Numbered from the stretch's first letter, positions 8,106 through 18,298 are shown. The stretch: DNA of 64,000 nucleotides from Thermalbibacter longus (GCF_023806485.1 NZ_JAMSLR010000004.1:329136-393135), one strand, 5' to 3'. The notes: generated by a model from the sequence alone, not told the origin. Numbers and translations are program-made.

Positions 8106-10928
8106 ATGGTGGAGAAGGAGAGGGGAACAGGCTCCAGCCAGGCGCCCGTGCCCAGAGTGGCAGCCCAAGACGGGCCTGCGGCATCGCGTGCCGAGCCGAT
8201 CGAAGGCCTGCGGCAGAATGTGAGCCTGTTGGGCTCGCTGCTCGGTGAGGTGCTGCGGGAGCAGGGGGGTGAGGAGCTCTTTGCGGCTGTAGAGCACCTG
8301 CGCAAGGCGACGATCGCGCTGCGGTCGGGCAGCGTCGGCCATCGGGCTGATTTGGCGGATCTCCTGGCCTGGGCCGAGGCACAGCCGACCGAGCGGCTGC
8401 TGCAACTGGTACGAGCGTTCAGCGTCTACTTCCACCTGATCAATCTGGCTGAGCAGCACCACCGTATCCGAACGCTGCGTGAGCGCGAGCGGGTCGATCC
8501 GCCGCTGCACGAGTCGGTTGAGGCGGCGCTGGCGACACTGCGCGAGCGAGGGGTCGAACCCGCGGCAGTTCAGGCTGCGCTGCAGCGCCTCCAGGTCTAC
8601 CCGGTCTTCACGGCACACCCATCGGAGACCCGGCGACGCACTCTGCTGCACCACCTCGAGCAGGCAGGGAGGCTAATCGCCGCCCTCGACGATCGCCGGC
8701 TCACAGAGCGCGAGCGTAGCCGGCTACTGGAAGAGCTGCGTGCCCGGATCACACTGATCTGGCAGACGGCCGAGGCCAGGGCGGAGCGCCCCAGCGTGCT
8801 GGACGAGGTACGCAGCGTGCTCGCGGTCCTCGCCGGCCCGATCTACGAGATGGTGCCCGCGTTCTGGCGCGCACTAGAGACTGCTCTGGCTCGGGGCTAC
8901 CCGGAGGTCGGCCCGCTCGAGGCTCCCGGCATGCTTCGCTTCGGATCATGGGTGGGTGGTGACCGCGACGGCAACCCGGCGGTGACGCCCGCGGTCACCC
9001 GCGCTGCGGTGCAACTGGCGCGTGCCGCGATTCTCCGCCGCTACCAGGATGAGGTGCAGCGTCTGGGGCACGACCTGAGCGTCTCGCAGCGGCTGGTGGG
9101 GGCCTCGTCTGAGCTGCTGGAAGCGATCGAGCGAGATCGAGATGCCCTTGGCCTGCAACCGGTGCGGGCCTGGGCCGATGAGCCGTATCGGCGCAAGCTG
9201 GGGTTGATCGCCGAGCGCCTGCGCCGCACGGAGCTCGGGCAGCCTGGCGCGTACGGGTCCCCTGAGGAGTTTCTGGCGGACCTGCGCCAGGTGCAGCAGA
9301 GCCTGGAAAGGCACCGGGGAGGGCGTATCGCCGCCGGCGGGCTGCGCGACCTGATCCGCCGCGTCGAGCTGTTCGGATTTCACCTCGCTGAATTGGAGGT
9401 GCGGCAGCACGCCACTCGGCATACTGAGGCGGTGGCGGAGCTGCTCGGGCTGGCCGGCTTCCCCGGCTACCTGGCGCTCGACGAGAAGAGCCGGCAGCGA
9501 CTCCTTGTGGAGTGGCTGGCAGCGCCGCCGCTGGCGCTGCCGCGCGAGGCGCTCTCGCCGGAGACGCGTGAGGTGCTCGAGACCTTCGAGACCATCGCCG
9601 AGATCCAGCGCTTGCACGGTCTGCGTGCCTGCCAGACCTACGTCATCTCGATGACCCGGGCACCGAGCGACGTGCTCAACGTGCTCTTCCTAGCTCGGGC
9701 GTGTGGGCTGGTCGGCTGGGAGGGCGGACGAGGGCGGGCCTGGAGCACGCTCGACATCGTCCCCCTCTTCGAGCAGATCGAGGAGCTGGATCGCTGCGGG
9801 GACGTGCTCGCGTGTCTTCTGGCGATCGAGCCCTACCGGGCCGCGCTGGAGGCGCGCGGTGCCCGGCAGCAGGTGATGGTCGGCTACTCTGACAGCAACA
9901 AGGACGGCGGCTATCTCGCCTCGAACTGGCGCATCTACCGTGCTCAACAAGCACTGGCCCAGGTCGCCGCGGCCGCTGGGGTGGAGCTCATCATCTTCCA
10001 CGGTCGCGGTGGGGCGATCGGGCGCGGTGGCGGGCCAATGGGTCGAGCGATCCTGGCACGGCCGCCCGAGGCACGCTTGCTCACGCTGAAGGTCACAGAG
10101 CAAGGAGAGGTCGTCTTCTCCCGCTACCTCGATCCCGCGATCGCCGAGCGGCATCTCGAGCAGGTCGTCCACGCACTGCTGCTCTCCGCACTCGAGCGCG
10201 ATCGGCCCCAGCCACCAGGCGAATGGGTCGAGGTGATGGAGCGGCTAGCTGGGGTATCCCAGCAGGCCTACGAAGAGCTCGTCAAGGGGACGCCGGGATT
10301 TCTAGAGCTCTTCACCCAAATCACGCCGTTCCCTGAGCTTGGGACGCTGAACCTGGCCTCGCGCCCGGTGACGCGCTCGTTTGGGCGGGACAGCGGGCTC
10401 CGGCTAGAGGACTTGCGTGCCATCCCCTGGGTCTTCAGTTGGACGCAGGCACGAATCAACCTGCCTGGTTGGTTCGGCCTGGGCACGGCACTCGGCGCCG
10501 AGATCGAGTGTGGGGGGCTCGACCGGCTGCGCGCGATGTACCACGGATGGCCGTTCTTCGCCGCCGTGCTGGACAATGCGCAGATCAGCCTGGCGACGGC
10601 CGACCTCTCGTGCGCGCGCCTGTACGCGACGCTTGCCGGCGATGGGCGGGCCCTGTTCGAGCGGATCGTCTCCGAGTACCACCGGAGCGTGGCTGCGATA
10701 CTGGAGATCTCCGAGCAGCGCTCCCTGCTCGAACGTGCGACCGTCCTTTCACGGCTCATCAAGCTGCGCAACCCCTACGTCGATGCCCTTCACCTGGCCC
10801 ACATCGCGCTGCTGCGTCGCTACCGGTCGCTCCCGCCTGAAGGGTCACCCGCTGAGCGTGCCCGCCTGCTCGACGCAATCCATCACAGTATCAACGGCAT
10901 CGCTGCTGGGCTGCAGGTCACTGGCTGA
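8106..10928 (+). CDS. ppc: Phosphoenolpyruvate carboxylase
   Basis: Carboxylates phosphoenolpyruvate with bicarbonate to give oxaloacetate, refilling the TCA cycle. Full-length bacterial type at about 940 residues. Signatures: FTAHPSETRRRT with the catalytic His171, GSWVGGDRDGNP, the YSDSNKDGGYLASNW block, the flexible loop FHGRGGAIGRGGGPMG, and the conserved end RNPYVDALHLAH...NGIAAGLQVTG with the terminal glycine. The ATG at 8106 is chosen because upstream in-frame sequence lacks family similarity; its ribosome-binding site is poor (GGGTGG almost touching the ATG), and a GTG directly after it is possible. The gene stands alone and converges on queG. Confidence 0.96.
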   Translation: MVEKERGTGSSQAPVPRVAAQDGPAASRAEPIEGLRQNVSLLGSLLGEVLREQGGEELFAAVEHLRKATIALRSGSVGHRADLADLLAWAEAQPTERLLQLVRAFSVYFHLINLAEQHHRIRTLRERERVDPPLHESVEAALATLRERGVEPAAVQAALQRLQVYPVFTAHPSETRRRTLLHHLEQAGRLIAALDDRRLTERERSRLLEELRARITLIWQTAEARAERPSVLDEVRSVLAVLAGPIYEMVPAFWRALETALARGYPEVGPLEAPGMLRFGSWVGGDRDGNPAVTPAVTRAAVQLARAAILRRYQDEVQRLGHDLSVSQRLVGASSELLEAIERDRDALGLQPVRAWADEPYRRKLGLIAERLRRTELGQPGAYGSPEEFLADLRQVQQSLERHRGGRIAAGGLRDLIRRVELFGFHLAELEVRQHATRHTEAVAELLGLAGFPGYLALDEKSRQRLLVEWLAAPPLALPREALSPETREVLETFETIAEIQRLHGLRACQTYVISMTRAPSDVLNVLFLARACGLVGWEGGRGRAWSTLDIVPLFEQIEELDRCGDVLACLLAIEPYRAALEARGARQQVMVGYSDSNKDGGYLASNWRIYRAQQALAQVAAAAGVELIIFHGRGGAIGRGGGPMGRAILARPPEARLLTLKVTEQGEVVFSRYLDPAIAERHLEQVVHALLLSALERDRPQPPGEWVEVMERLAGVSQQAYEELVKGTPGFLELFTQITPFPELGTLNLASRPVTRSFGRDSGLRLEDLRAIPWVFSWTQARINLPGWFGLGTALGAEIECGGLDRLRAMYHGWPFFAAVLDNAQISLATADLSCARLYATLAGDGRALFERIVSEYHRSVAAILEISEQRSLLERATVLSRLIKLRNPYVDALHLAHIALLRRYRSLPPEGSPAERARLLDAIHHSINGIAAGLQVTG

Positions 10929-10981
10929 AATGGCGGCCGGTGCGCAGGATCAGGTTCGCCGCCTGGGCACGCTGGGGACAC

Positions 10982-12199
10982 CTATCGAGCGGGAGCCGGT
11001 GAGCGGCGCCTGAGGAGACGGACGGGCTGGACGGTGAACGGAGGCCTAGGGTCGCGGGGCGGCGGAGGTGCTTCGATGGCTTGCCGGATCTCGTCTCGGA
11101 CGTACGGATCCGTCTCGCGCTCCAGCGCAGCCAGGAGCGCAGGGCGGGCCGCTCCGGGGTCGATCCGGGCCATGGCCCAGGCCGCATGGCCACGAACGAG
11201 CGGCAGGTCGTAACGGGTAAGCGTCTCTTCCAGGATCGCGAGGTCGGAGGGCCGCCCGATGTTGCCGAGCGCGACCGCGGCGTTGCGGGCCAGGCCGGAG
11301 CGCTTGGCGCGCAGCACGGCCCGGCCGCGATAGACCTCGCGGAACTCCTCCTCGGTCATCCGCAGCAGCCAGTCGAGTGCCGGGAAGCAGTGCTCGATAC
11401 GTTCGGGTCGAAAGTCGGGGTCGGCCACGGGGCGCGCCGCGACGGTGTACGGGCAGATTTCCTGGCAGAGGTCGCAGCCGAAGACCCAGTTGCCCATGAG
11501 CGGACGGAGCTCGCGCGGGATCGGGCCGCGGAGCTCGATGGTCAAGAACGAGATGCAGCGTGGGGTGTGCAGTGTGTAGGGCCCGACCAGCGCGCCCGTA
11601 GGGCAGACGTCGATGCAGGCGGTGCAGCGGCCACACCGCGGGCGGAGCGGAGCGTCCGGCTCGATCTCCACGTCGACGACGAGCTCCCCTAACATGACCC
11701 ACGAGCCATAGCCGGGCACCAGCACCATCGTGTTCTTGCCGTACCAGCCGAGGCCGGCGCGGGCGGCCGCGGCACGGTCAACGATGCGGGCGGTGTCGAC
11801 CAGGAAGCGAGCTTCGATCGGCCGGCCTAGCTCGGCTTCGAGGAGCGCGTGCAGCCGCTCCATCCTCGCGCGCAGCGTCTTGTGATAGTCGCGTCCCCAG
11901 GCATAGCGGGAGATACGACCACGCGGCACATCGTCCTGAGGGGGTTGGATATCGGGCTGCCAGTACGGCACGCCGACGCTGATGATGCTCCTGGCGGTAG
12001 GGTGCAGATTGCGCGGATCGGCGGAGAAGCGCGCCCGGTCCTCGGTGAACCAGTCGAGACCGGCCATGTGGCCCTCGCGGATGCGCTCGACGAGCACCCC
12101 GGCGGTCTCCGGAAAGGCGTCGGCCGTCGTGACAGCGCTGACGGCCAGGCCGGCCTGGCGGGCGAGTTCCTGGAGCCGATCCCTCGTGAGCGCCTTCAT
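10982..12199 (-). CDS. queG: Epoxyqueuosine reductase
   Basis: Catalyses the last step of queuosine synthesis in tRNA, reducing epoxyqueuosine with cobalamin and two [4Fe-4S] clusters. The N-terminal DUF1730 part contains RYAWGRDYHKTL and AGLGWYGKNTMVL. The ferredoxin-like part has CGRCTACIDVCPTGAL and GCDLCQEICPY. The last 100 residues hold HEAT-like repeats (RNAAVALGNIG..., RGHAAWAMARI), the QueG tail. Its ATG overlaps the stop of the PfkB gene by four bases, so it is cotranscribed with ispG and the kinase. Length of 405 residues is usual for versions with the HEAT tail. Confidence 0.94.
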   Translation of the reverse strand: MKALTRDRLQELARQAGLAVSAVTTADAFPETAGVLVERIREGHMAGLDWFTEDRARFSADPRNLHPTARSIISVGVPYWQPDIQPPQDDVPRGRISRYAWGRDYHKTLRARMERLHALLEAELGRPIEARFLVDTARIVDRAAAARAGLGWYGKNTMVLVPGYGSWVMLGELVVDVEIEPDAPLRPRCGRCTACIDVCPTGALVGPYTLHTPRCISFLTIELRGPIPRELRPLMGNWVFGCDLCQEICPYTVAARPVADPDFRPERIEHCFPALDWLLRMTEEEFREVYRGRAVLRAKRSGLARNAAVALGNIGRPSDLAILEETLTRYDLPLVRGHAAWAMARIDPGAARPALLAALERETDPYVRDEIRQAIEAPPPPRDPRPPFTVQPVRLLRRRSPAPAR

Positions 12200-13200
12200 C
12201 GTGGGCTCCTTGCCTCCGAGGCCGCGATGAAGGCTTCCACTTCGGGGAGCGTCGGCAAGCCGGCTCGGGCGCCGAGCGCGCGCACGGCCAGCGCGCCCAT
12301 CGCGTTGGCGAACTGCCCCAGGCGCGCCGGCTCCCAGCGACGCAGCAGCCCGTAGACGATGCCGGCCGCGAAGGCATCACCAGCACCCGTGGTGTCGACC
12401 ACCGGGACTTCGAAGGCGGGGACGGGAGTGATGTCACGGCGCGTCACAATGACGCATCCCTCAGCTCCCCGGCTAATCGCCGCCAGGCGAGTCACGTGGA
12501 GCGGCATGAGCGCCCGCAGACGCTCGATGGCCACGTCTAACTGGTCAGTTCCGGCCAGATAGCACAGCTCGTCGTCGTTGCCGACGATGACGTCATGCTG
12601 AAGGGCCAAGCGGAGCCCCTGCTCCGGCTGCAGTTCGGTCAGGTAGACCAGCGGGCCGATCATCTGCGTGCGAGGTGCGACATGCGCCGGCAGGTCAACG
12701 AGGAATTGCCGCAGCTTCGGGTCGTCGACATCGACGACGACCAGGTCGTGCTGAAAGAGCTCGTCGATCGGCAGCGGGTCACCGAGCTGGAGCCGGGCAC
12801 CTTGCTCCCACAGGATGGTGCGGTCGGTTCCGTCCTCGCCGGGAGCGACCAGGATAAAGCAGGCGTCGGTGGGGATGCCCTGTTTGACCCGCACATGGCG
12901 GACGTCGCAGCCCTCTGCTGCCAAATCCTGGAGCAGGATCTGCCCCTCGGCGTCGTCGCCGACGGCGGCTGCTAGCGTGACGGAGACACCGAGCCTGCAG
13001 AGCGCGGCGCAGAGGTTGCTCGTGGTGCCGCCGGATTGCTCCTCGCGGTGGGTGACGATAGCGTAGGAGCCAGGCCGCGGGCTACGGTCTAGAACCAGGA
13101 AGCGGTCCCAGGATGCCAGGCCGATGGCGGCGACGCGATCGGTTCGATTTGACGACCTCGTGGGTTCCATGCCGCCCTGCCATGGCGAGACCAGGCTCAC
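12196..13200 (-). CDS. PfkB-family carbohydrate/nucleoside kinase
   Basis: Ribokinase-fold kinase of 334 residues, substrate unknown. The N-terminal PfkB signature is present as GGTTSNLCAALCRLG, and the C-terminal ATP/anion-hole signature is DTTGAGDAFAAG with the catalytic aspartate. Its first GTG overlaps the ispG stop (GTGA), and its stop overlaps the queG ATG, which makes a tight ispG-kinase-queG operon. An internal ATG at 13170 preceded by AGGGCGG is an alternative start and would remove ten poorly conserved residues. Nothing in the context fixes the substrate; sugar, ribose and adenosine kinases are all in this family. Confidence 0.87.
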   Translation of the reverse strand: MSLVSPWQGGMEPTRSSNRTDRVAAIGLASWDRFLVLDRSPRPGSYAIVTHREEQSGGTTSNLCAALCRLGVSVTLAAAVGDDAEGQILLQDLAAEGCDVRHVRVKQGIPTDACFILVAPGEDGTDRTILWEQGARLQLGDPLPIDELFQHDLVVVDVDDPKLRQFLVDLPAHVAPRTQMIGPLVYLTELQPEQGLRLALQHDVIVGNDDELCYLAGTDQLDVAIERLRALMPLHVTRLAAISRGAEGCVIVTRRDITPVPAFEVPVVDTTGAGDAFAAGIVYGLLRRWEPARLGQFANAMGALAVRALGARAGLPTLPEVEAFIAASEARSPR

Positions 13201-14366
13201 GCGTCAACGACCGGCACCGAGATCCGGCGATGACCCGTTTCGACTGCCGGCACACCTGCCGCCCGCTCCGCGAGGACGAGCTGGATCTCTTCCTTGAGCG
13301 CTGGGACGATCTCCTGCTCTTCGACCTTTCGCACAATCTTGCCTTTGCGGAAGATGACGCCCTTGCCGCGGCCGGCAGCGACGCCGACATCCGAGTCGCG
13401 GGCCTCTCCCGGTCCGTTGACGACACAGCCCATCACCGCGACCTTGATCGGCTCCTTGATCGTCTTCAGGTACTCGTCGATCTCGTTGGCCAGCTTGAAG
13501 AGATCGACCTCGACGCGGCCGCAGGTGGGGCAGGCGACGAGAGTGGCTCCGTGCTGCCGCAGGTCGAGGCTCTTGAGGATCTCGTAGGCGACGTACACCT
13601 CCTCGACAGGATCGGTCGCCAGCGACACGCGAATCGTGTCCCCTATCCCCTCAGCGAGCAGTGTGCCGATACCGACCGCCGAGCGGATCGCTCCCGCCTT
13701 GGGGGTGCCCGCTTCGGTCACACCGAGATGGAGCGGGTAATCCACCAGACGGGCCATCCGCCGGTATGCCTCGACCATCACCGGAACCTCGAATGCTTTG
13801 AGCGAGATGACGATGTCGCCGAAGTCCAGGTCTTCGAGGATTCGCACGTGTCCCAGCGCGGTGCGCACCATGTGCTCCGCAATGAGCTCGGTATGCGTGG
13901 CGTTCTGCGCTGCCATCTCGTCGACGAATTCACGGGTCATCGGTGGCAGCGAGCCGAAGTTGACACCGATCCGGATCGGCACGCCCCGCTCTTTCGCCTT
14001 GCGTACCACCTCGCGAACATCCTCGGGCTTGCGGATGTTGCCGGGGTTGAGGCGAAGCTTGTGGATCCCTGCGTCCAACGCCTTCAGTGCCAGGGTGTGC
14101 TCGAAGTGGATATCCGCCACCAGTGGCACGGGCGAATACGGGACGATCTCCGGTAGCGCTGCCGCCGCCACCCGATCCGGCACGGCGAGCCGGACGATCT
14201 CGCAGCCGGCGTCGGCAAGCTCGTGGATCTGTCGAAGCGTCGCCTCGGGATCGCGCGTATCGGCCGTCGTCATCGACTGGACGACGATAGGTGCGTCCCC
14301 GCCAATCTGCACATTGCCGACCCAAACCGGTCGAGACTTCCTTCGCTGGTATGCCATCGCGCGCAT
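13197..14366 (-). CDS. ispG: 4-hydroxy-3-methylbut-2-en-1-yl diphosphate synthase (flavodoxin)
   Basis: Penultimate enzyme of the MEP isoprenoid pathway, converting MEcPP to HMBPP with a [4Fe-4S] cluster. The 389-residue protein is the short bacterial form without the plant-type insert. The TIM-barrel start has PIVVQSMTTADTRD, and the cluster ligands are in ACPTCGR and VMGCVVNGPGEA, the latter including the conserved glutamate. Two ATGs (14366 and 14357) share a GGGAGGA ribosome-binding site. The preceding gene on this strand is rseP, an arrangement close to the common dxr-rseP-ispG order, but no dxr is in this window. Confidence 0.95.
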   Translation of the reverse strand: MRAMAYQRRKSRPVWVGNVQIGGDAPIVVQSMTTADTRDPEATLRQIHELADAGCEIVRLAVPDRVAAAALPEIVPYSPVPLVADIHFEHTLALKALDAGIHKLRLNPGNIRKPEDVREVVRKAKERGVPIRIGVNFGSLPPMTREFVDEMAAQNATHTELIAEHMVRTALGHVRILEDLDFGDIVISLKAFEVPVMVEAYRRMARLVDYPLHLGVTEAGTPKAGAIRSAVGIGTLLAEGIGDTIRVSLATDPVEEVYVAYEILKSLDLRQHGATLVACPTCGRVEVDLFKLANEIDEYLKTIKEPIKVAVMGCVVNGPGEARDSDVGVAAGRGKGVIFRKGKIVRKVEEQEIVPALKEEIQLVLAERAAGVPAVETGHRRISVPVVDA

Positions 14367-14482
14367 GTCCTCCCAAACAGGTTACGCCGGAGTAAGTTTG
14401 CCCTGACCAGGAACGGCTGTCGAGTCGGGCTACTGTGTTTTCTCACCAGGGTGGTAGAGAAATAGGCGCCGCCTGGCAGGCA

Positions 14483-15808
14483 TCAGCGGATGAGAGGCTC
14501 ACCGCTGATCAGGCGCCCGATGTCGACGAACGCGATCACGAACATGAAGGTGAGGAGAAGAACGAATCCGATAAGGTGCACCAGCCCTTCCTTCTCCGGC
14601 GCAATACGTCGACCGCGGATAGCTTCGATCAAGACGAAGAGCAAGCGGCCGCCGTCGAGCGCCGGGAAGGGGATCAGGTTGAGCACAGCCAGGTTCAAGG
14701 AAAGCAGGACGGTCAGGTTGACGAGCGTGATCCAGATCGGCTCCGGGCTGATCGCCAGAATCTCGGACGTGAGCTGTCCCATGCCGATTGGCCCGGCAAT
14801 GCCGCTGAGCGAGGCCTCGCCGCGCAGGAGCATCCCGAGCGCTTGGAACATCATGAGCAGCGTGGCGAAGGTCTGCTCGACACCGCGGAGCGGTACTTCC
14901 CACCACGGTACCGGCCGCGAGAAGATGTCTTGCCGGATGAGCAACCCGGCGTGGATCTGGCTCTCGGCCGGAACCTCGGCCGGTACCGCCATCTCCACAG
15001 TCATCTCCTGGCCATCGCGCACGATAGTTACCGGCACAGTCGTTCCGGCATAGTGCTCGAGCGCGAGCCAGTAGATCGCCGCGTCCTCGATCTGATAGTC
15101 GCCGACCCGGCGCAGCTCGTCCCCTGGCTCGAGACCGGCTGCCTGGGCGGGCGAGAGGGCCTCGACCTCCGCTACGCTGATCCGGGCTCGGGCCGCCTCG
15201 GTGACCCTGATCCCGGTGCGTCCCTGCCCCGGCGGCGGATCCCTTCGTGGCACGACCACCGTCTCGATCGTTTGCCCCGCTCGGAGCAAGGTAACCGGCA
15301 TCGGGCGGCCGGCGTGCTGGTCGGTGATTTCGAGCAGTTGCTCCACCGATTCGACCTGCCGGCCAGCGACTTCGACGAACCGGTCGCCAGGCTGCCAGCC
15401 AGCTTCGGCGGCAGGTGAGTCGGGAGCGACTTCGGCGACATAGACCCGCAGCTCCGGCTTGCCCTGGGCTGCCACTAGGACCATCATCAGCACCATCGCG
15501 AGCAGGAGATTCATGAACGCGCCGGCGGCGAAGAATACGGCACGTTGGGGACGAGATTTCGTCTGCAGGCTCCCAGGCTCGAGGCTACGGCTATCCTCGC
15601 CGACAACGCGCACGAAGCCGCCGATCGGGATCAAATTGATCGAGTAGAGAACATCCCCCCGCCTGATACCGATGACTCGCGGCGGCAGGCCGATGCCGAA
15701 CTCGAGAACCTTGATTCCGAACAAACGGGCGGCTAGGAAGTGGCCCAGCTCATGTACCAGGATGAGGATGGCCAGGATCGGGATAATGTAGAGCGCGGTT
15801 GCTGTCAC
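14483..15808 (-). CDS. rseP: Site-2 zinc metalloprotease RseP/RasP with two PDZ domains
   Basis: Intramembrane protease that cuts transmembrane segments after a first cleavage, typically of anti-sigma factors. The first membrane segment contains HELGH (zinc ligands His19 and His23, catalytic Glu20). The last segments contain NLIPFPALDGGRLLF with the LDG aspartate ligand. Two PDZ domains fill roughly residues 110-290, around DSPAAEAGWQPGDRF and LSPAQAAGLEPGDEL. Length of 441 residues fits. It could act on the membrane-bound anti-sigma factor encoded at 21.8-23.4 kb, but this is only inference. It is followed on its strand by ispG. Confidence 0.92.
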   Translation of the reverse strand: MTATALYIIPILAILILVHELGHFLAARLFGIKVLEFGIGLPPRVIGIRRGDVLYSINLIPIGGFVRVVGEDSRSLEPGSLQTKSRPQRAVFFAAGAFMNLLLAMVLMMVLVAAQGKPELRVYVAEVAPDSPAAEAGWQPGDRFVEVAGRQVESVEQLLEITDQHAGRPMPVTLLRAGQTIETVVVPRRDPPPGQGRTGIRVTEAARARISVAEVEALSPAQAAGLEPGDELRRVGDYQIEDAAIYWLALEHYAGTTVPVTIVRDGQEMTVEMAVPAEVPAESQIHAGLLIRQDIFSRPVPWWEVPLRGVEQTFATLLMMFQALGMLLRGEASLSGIAGPIGMGQLTSEILAISPEPIWITLVNLTVLLSLNLAVLNLIPFPALDGGRLLFVLIEAIRGRRIAPEKEGLVHLIGFVLLLTFMFVIAFVDIGRLISGEPLIR

Positions 15809-16032
15809 CGGTTCGCCTCGAAGTCCTCCTTGTTCGCCACCGGCCTCGGCAGCGGTTCCCTAACTGTAGCGAGCTGGTTAAGACACGTCAATGTCGACAG
15901 TACAATTCGGTGGCTCTTGCCACTAGCTGGGGCATGCCGGACAATAACTCCCGGTGTGCCGAGTGAGGCGTATGGACAGCCTCCCGGGTTCCGATTATTA
16001 TGTGCGTGTCGTACGATAGAGGAGTGACCGGC

Positions 16033-17145
16033 ATGATTGTCGGAGTGCCGAAAGAGGTCAAGGACGCAGAGAACCGCGTGTCCACCACGCCGCATGGCGT
16101 TCGAGAGTACGTGCGGCACGGGCACCAGGTGCTCGTCGAATCGGGGGCGGGCGCGGGCAGCGGCTTCACGGATGACGAGTACCGCGCCGCCGGGGCGACT
16201 ATTGTTGAATCAGCCGCGGATGTATGGTCGCAGGCCGATATGGTCGTAAAAGTGAAGGAGCCGATCGAGCCTGAGTACCCTCTGCTGCGACCCGGCTTGA
16301 TCCTGTACACCTATCTGCATCTGGCAGCGGATGAAACGTTGACCCGCATCCTGATGGAGAAGGAGGTGACTGCGATCGCCTATGAGACGGTGCAGCTCGC
16401 CGACGGTTCCTTGCCGCTGCTGGCTCCGATGAGCGAAGTCGCCGGCCGGCTGGCGGTCCAGGTCGGGGCCTTCTATTTGATGAGATCCAACGGTGGGCGC
16501 GGTGTCTTGCTCGGTGGTGTCGCCGGCGTGCTACCGGCGAACGTGGCCGTGCTGGGTGGTGGAATCGTCGGAACGAACGCGGCTCAGATGGCGCTCGGAC
16601 TGGGAGCGAACGTGACACTGCTCGACATCAATGTGGATCGCTTGCGCTATCTCGATCACGTGCTCCATGGTCGCTTCCACACCTTGATGTCGAATCAACA
16701 GAACATCGCTGATGTCGTTTGCCAGGCGGATCTGGTGATCGGCGGGGTACTGATTCCGGGTGCCCGTGCACCGAAGCTGGTGACGCGCCAGATGGTCGCA
16801 GCGATGCGGCCGGGGGCGGTGGTGGTAGACGTCTCGATCGACCAGGGGGGGTGTATCGAGACCGCCCGTCCGACGACGCACAGTGACCCGGTCTATGCAG
16901 AGCACGGAGTGATCCACTACTGCGTCACCAATATGCCGGGCGCGGTGCCGCGTACGAGCACCTTCGCGCTGAGCAACGCGACGCTGCCCTACGGGCTGAA
17001 GCTGGCGGATCTGGGCTTCGTTGAGGCAGTCCGTCGTGATCCGGCGCTTGCCAAGGGGGTCAACGTTTTCCGTGGCCAGATCACGCACCCGTCGGTCGCC
17101 GAGGCATTTGGTATTTCGTACGCACCGCTTGACGAAATGCTCTAG
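16033..17145 (+). CDS. ald: Alanine dehydrogenase
   Basis: NAD-dependent oxidative deamination of L-alanine to pyruvate and ammonia. The 370-residue protein begins [17 protein letters not shown], typical of the family. Catalytic Lys lies in MVVKVKEP and His in YTYLHLA; the Rossmann dinucleotide loop is [15 protein letters not shown]. The C-terminal [15 protein letters not shown] is also family-like. The ATG at 16033 has GAGGAGTG nearby; the open frame extends 11 codons upstream with no conserved sequence. It is divergent from rseP. Confidence 0.95.
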   Translation: MIVGVPKEVKDAENRVSTTPHGVREYVRHGHQVLVESGAGAGSGFTDDEYRAAGATIVESAADVWSQADMVVKVKEPIEPEYPLLRPGLILYTYLHLAADETLTRILMEKEVTAIAYETVQLADGSLPLLAPMSEVAGRLAVQVGAFYLMRSNGGRGVLLGGVAGVLPANVAVLGGGIVGTNAAQMALGLGANVTLLDINVDRLRYLDHVLHGRFHTLMSNQQNIADVVCQADLVIGGVLIPGARAPKLVTRQMVAAMRPGAVVVDVSIDQGGCIETARPTTHSDPVYAEHGVIHYCVTNMPGAVPRTSTFALSNATLPYGLKLADLGFVEAVRRDPALAKGVNVFRGQITHPSVAEAFGISYAPLDEML

Positions 17146-17320
17146 AATGTGGGAAGATCGAGAGTCTGGGCAGTGGCTTGGTCTGCTGCATGATCGTAAT
17201 AGTTCGCATGTTCGGAACCGGTTGTGGCTATTTTGGGTGAGGCGAGGTTGCCCGATGATCGATTTTGCTCAGGAGAAGGAAGGGTGCGGTCGACCGTAGG
17301 GGGGTAGCTGGAGGGGACGG

Positions 17321-18265
17321 ATGCGAGAGCACATCGACACATTCCTGGTCTCGGTCGGTAAGGAGCGTGGCCTGTCTGCCAACACGGTTGCTGCCTACCG
17401 CAACGACCTCGAGCAGTTCGCTACGTTCCTCGGAAGCGCGTACGGCCTGGGTTCCTGGGCTGACCTCTCGCCAGCGGAGCTGGGCGACTTCATTGCTTAC
17501 CTGCGCCAGCGGCAGTATGCCGAGACGACAGTCGCCCGCAAGCTGGCAGCGGTGAAGTCTTTCTGCCAGTTCCTCAAGGAGCAGGGCATTCTGGCGATCA
17601 ACCCGGCTGATCGGCTGCCGTCGCCGAAGGTCGGGCGCTTTACCCCGCGAGCCATCACCCCTGAGGAAGTCACGGCGCTGATCACCGCGGCTTCCAGCGA
17701 TCCCTCGCCAGAGGGGTTGCGCGATCGGGCGATGCTCGTTACGCTCTACGCGACAGGGATGCGGGTCAGCGAGCTGACCGCGCTCGATGTCAAAGATGTG
17801 GATCTGGAGCGGGGACTGGTCCGCGTAAACCGGAACCCGGAGCGACCGCGGTGGGTTCCACTCAACCCGGAGGCCATCGCGACCTTGCAGGAGTATCTGC
17901 AGACAGGTCGACCGCTTCTCGTGCAGCGGCCGGATGAGCCGGCGCTCTTCCTGAATCACCGCGGTAGCCGCTTGACGCGGCAGGGATTCTGGCTGATCCT
18001 CAAGCAGTACGCGGATCAGGCCGGTGTCCCAGAGGTAACGCCGCACACGCTGCGCCACTCCTTCGCGCTGCACGCGCTCAGCCAGGGATGCGAACTGCGC
18101 GAGCTACAGCGTATCCTCGGGCACGTCAGCCCGGCGACGACGCTGGTGTACCAGCAGTTGCTCCAGCAAGCAGCCACCAGCCCAGATGGTCACCTGTCGA
18201 CCGGTTCCGCCTCGACCTACACCGAGGCGGTATCACAGGGCGTGACTGTCGTCCCTCACGAGTAG
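17321..18265 (+). CDS. XerC/XerD-like tyrosine recombinase lacking the usual catalytic lysine
   Basis: Tyrosine recombinase of 314 residues, with an N-terminal SAM-like core-binding domain (about 1-85) and a C-terminal catalytic domain. It probably serves chromosome-dimer resolution, since it sits among core genes, not next to mobile DNA. Visible catalytic residues are Arg148 (YATGMRVSEL), His242 and Arg245 (HTLRHSF), His268 (LGHVS) and the nucleophile Tyr277 (TTLVYQQL). The beta-hairpin that normally reads G.KG.K.R.VP is NRNPERPRWVP here, so the conserved lysine is missing. The ATG has GGAGGGGA just upstream. XerC and XerD cannot be told apart by eye. Confidence 0.87.
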   Translation: MREHIDTFLVSVGKERGLSANTVAAYRNDLEQFATFLGSAYGLGSWADLSPAELGDFIAYLRQRQYAETTVARKLAAVKSFCQFLKEQGILAINPADRLPSPKVGRFTPRAITPEEVTALITAASSDPSPEGLRDRAMLVTLYATGMRVSELTALDVKDVDLERGLVRVNRNPERPRWVPLNPEAIATLQEYLQTGRPLLVQRPDEPALFLNHRGSRLTRQGFWLILKQYADQAGVPEVTPHTLRHSFALHALSQGCELRELQRILGHVSPATTLVYQQLLQQAATSPDGHLSTGSASTYTEAVSQGVTVVPHE

Positions 18266-18298
18266 CTCGACACCTGTATCATCTTGCTGAGAGCGTCT

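Noticed and set aside
17146..17320. LexA-like site before the Xer gene (GTTCGCATGTTCGGAAC)
   Set aside because: The half-sites are a direct repeat, not the CGAAC-N4-GTTCG inverted repeat, so it is not an SOS box.
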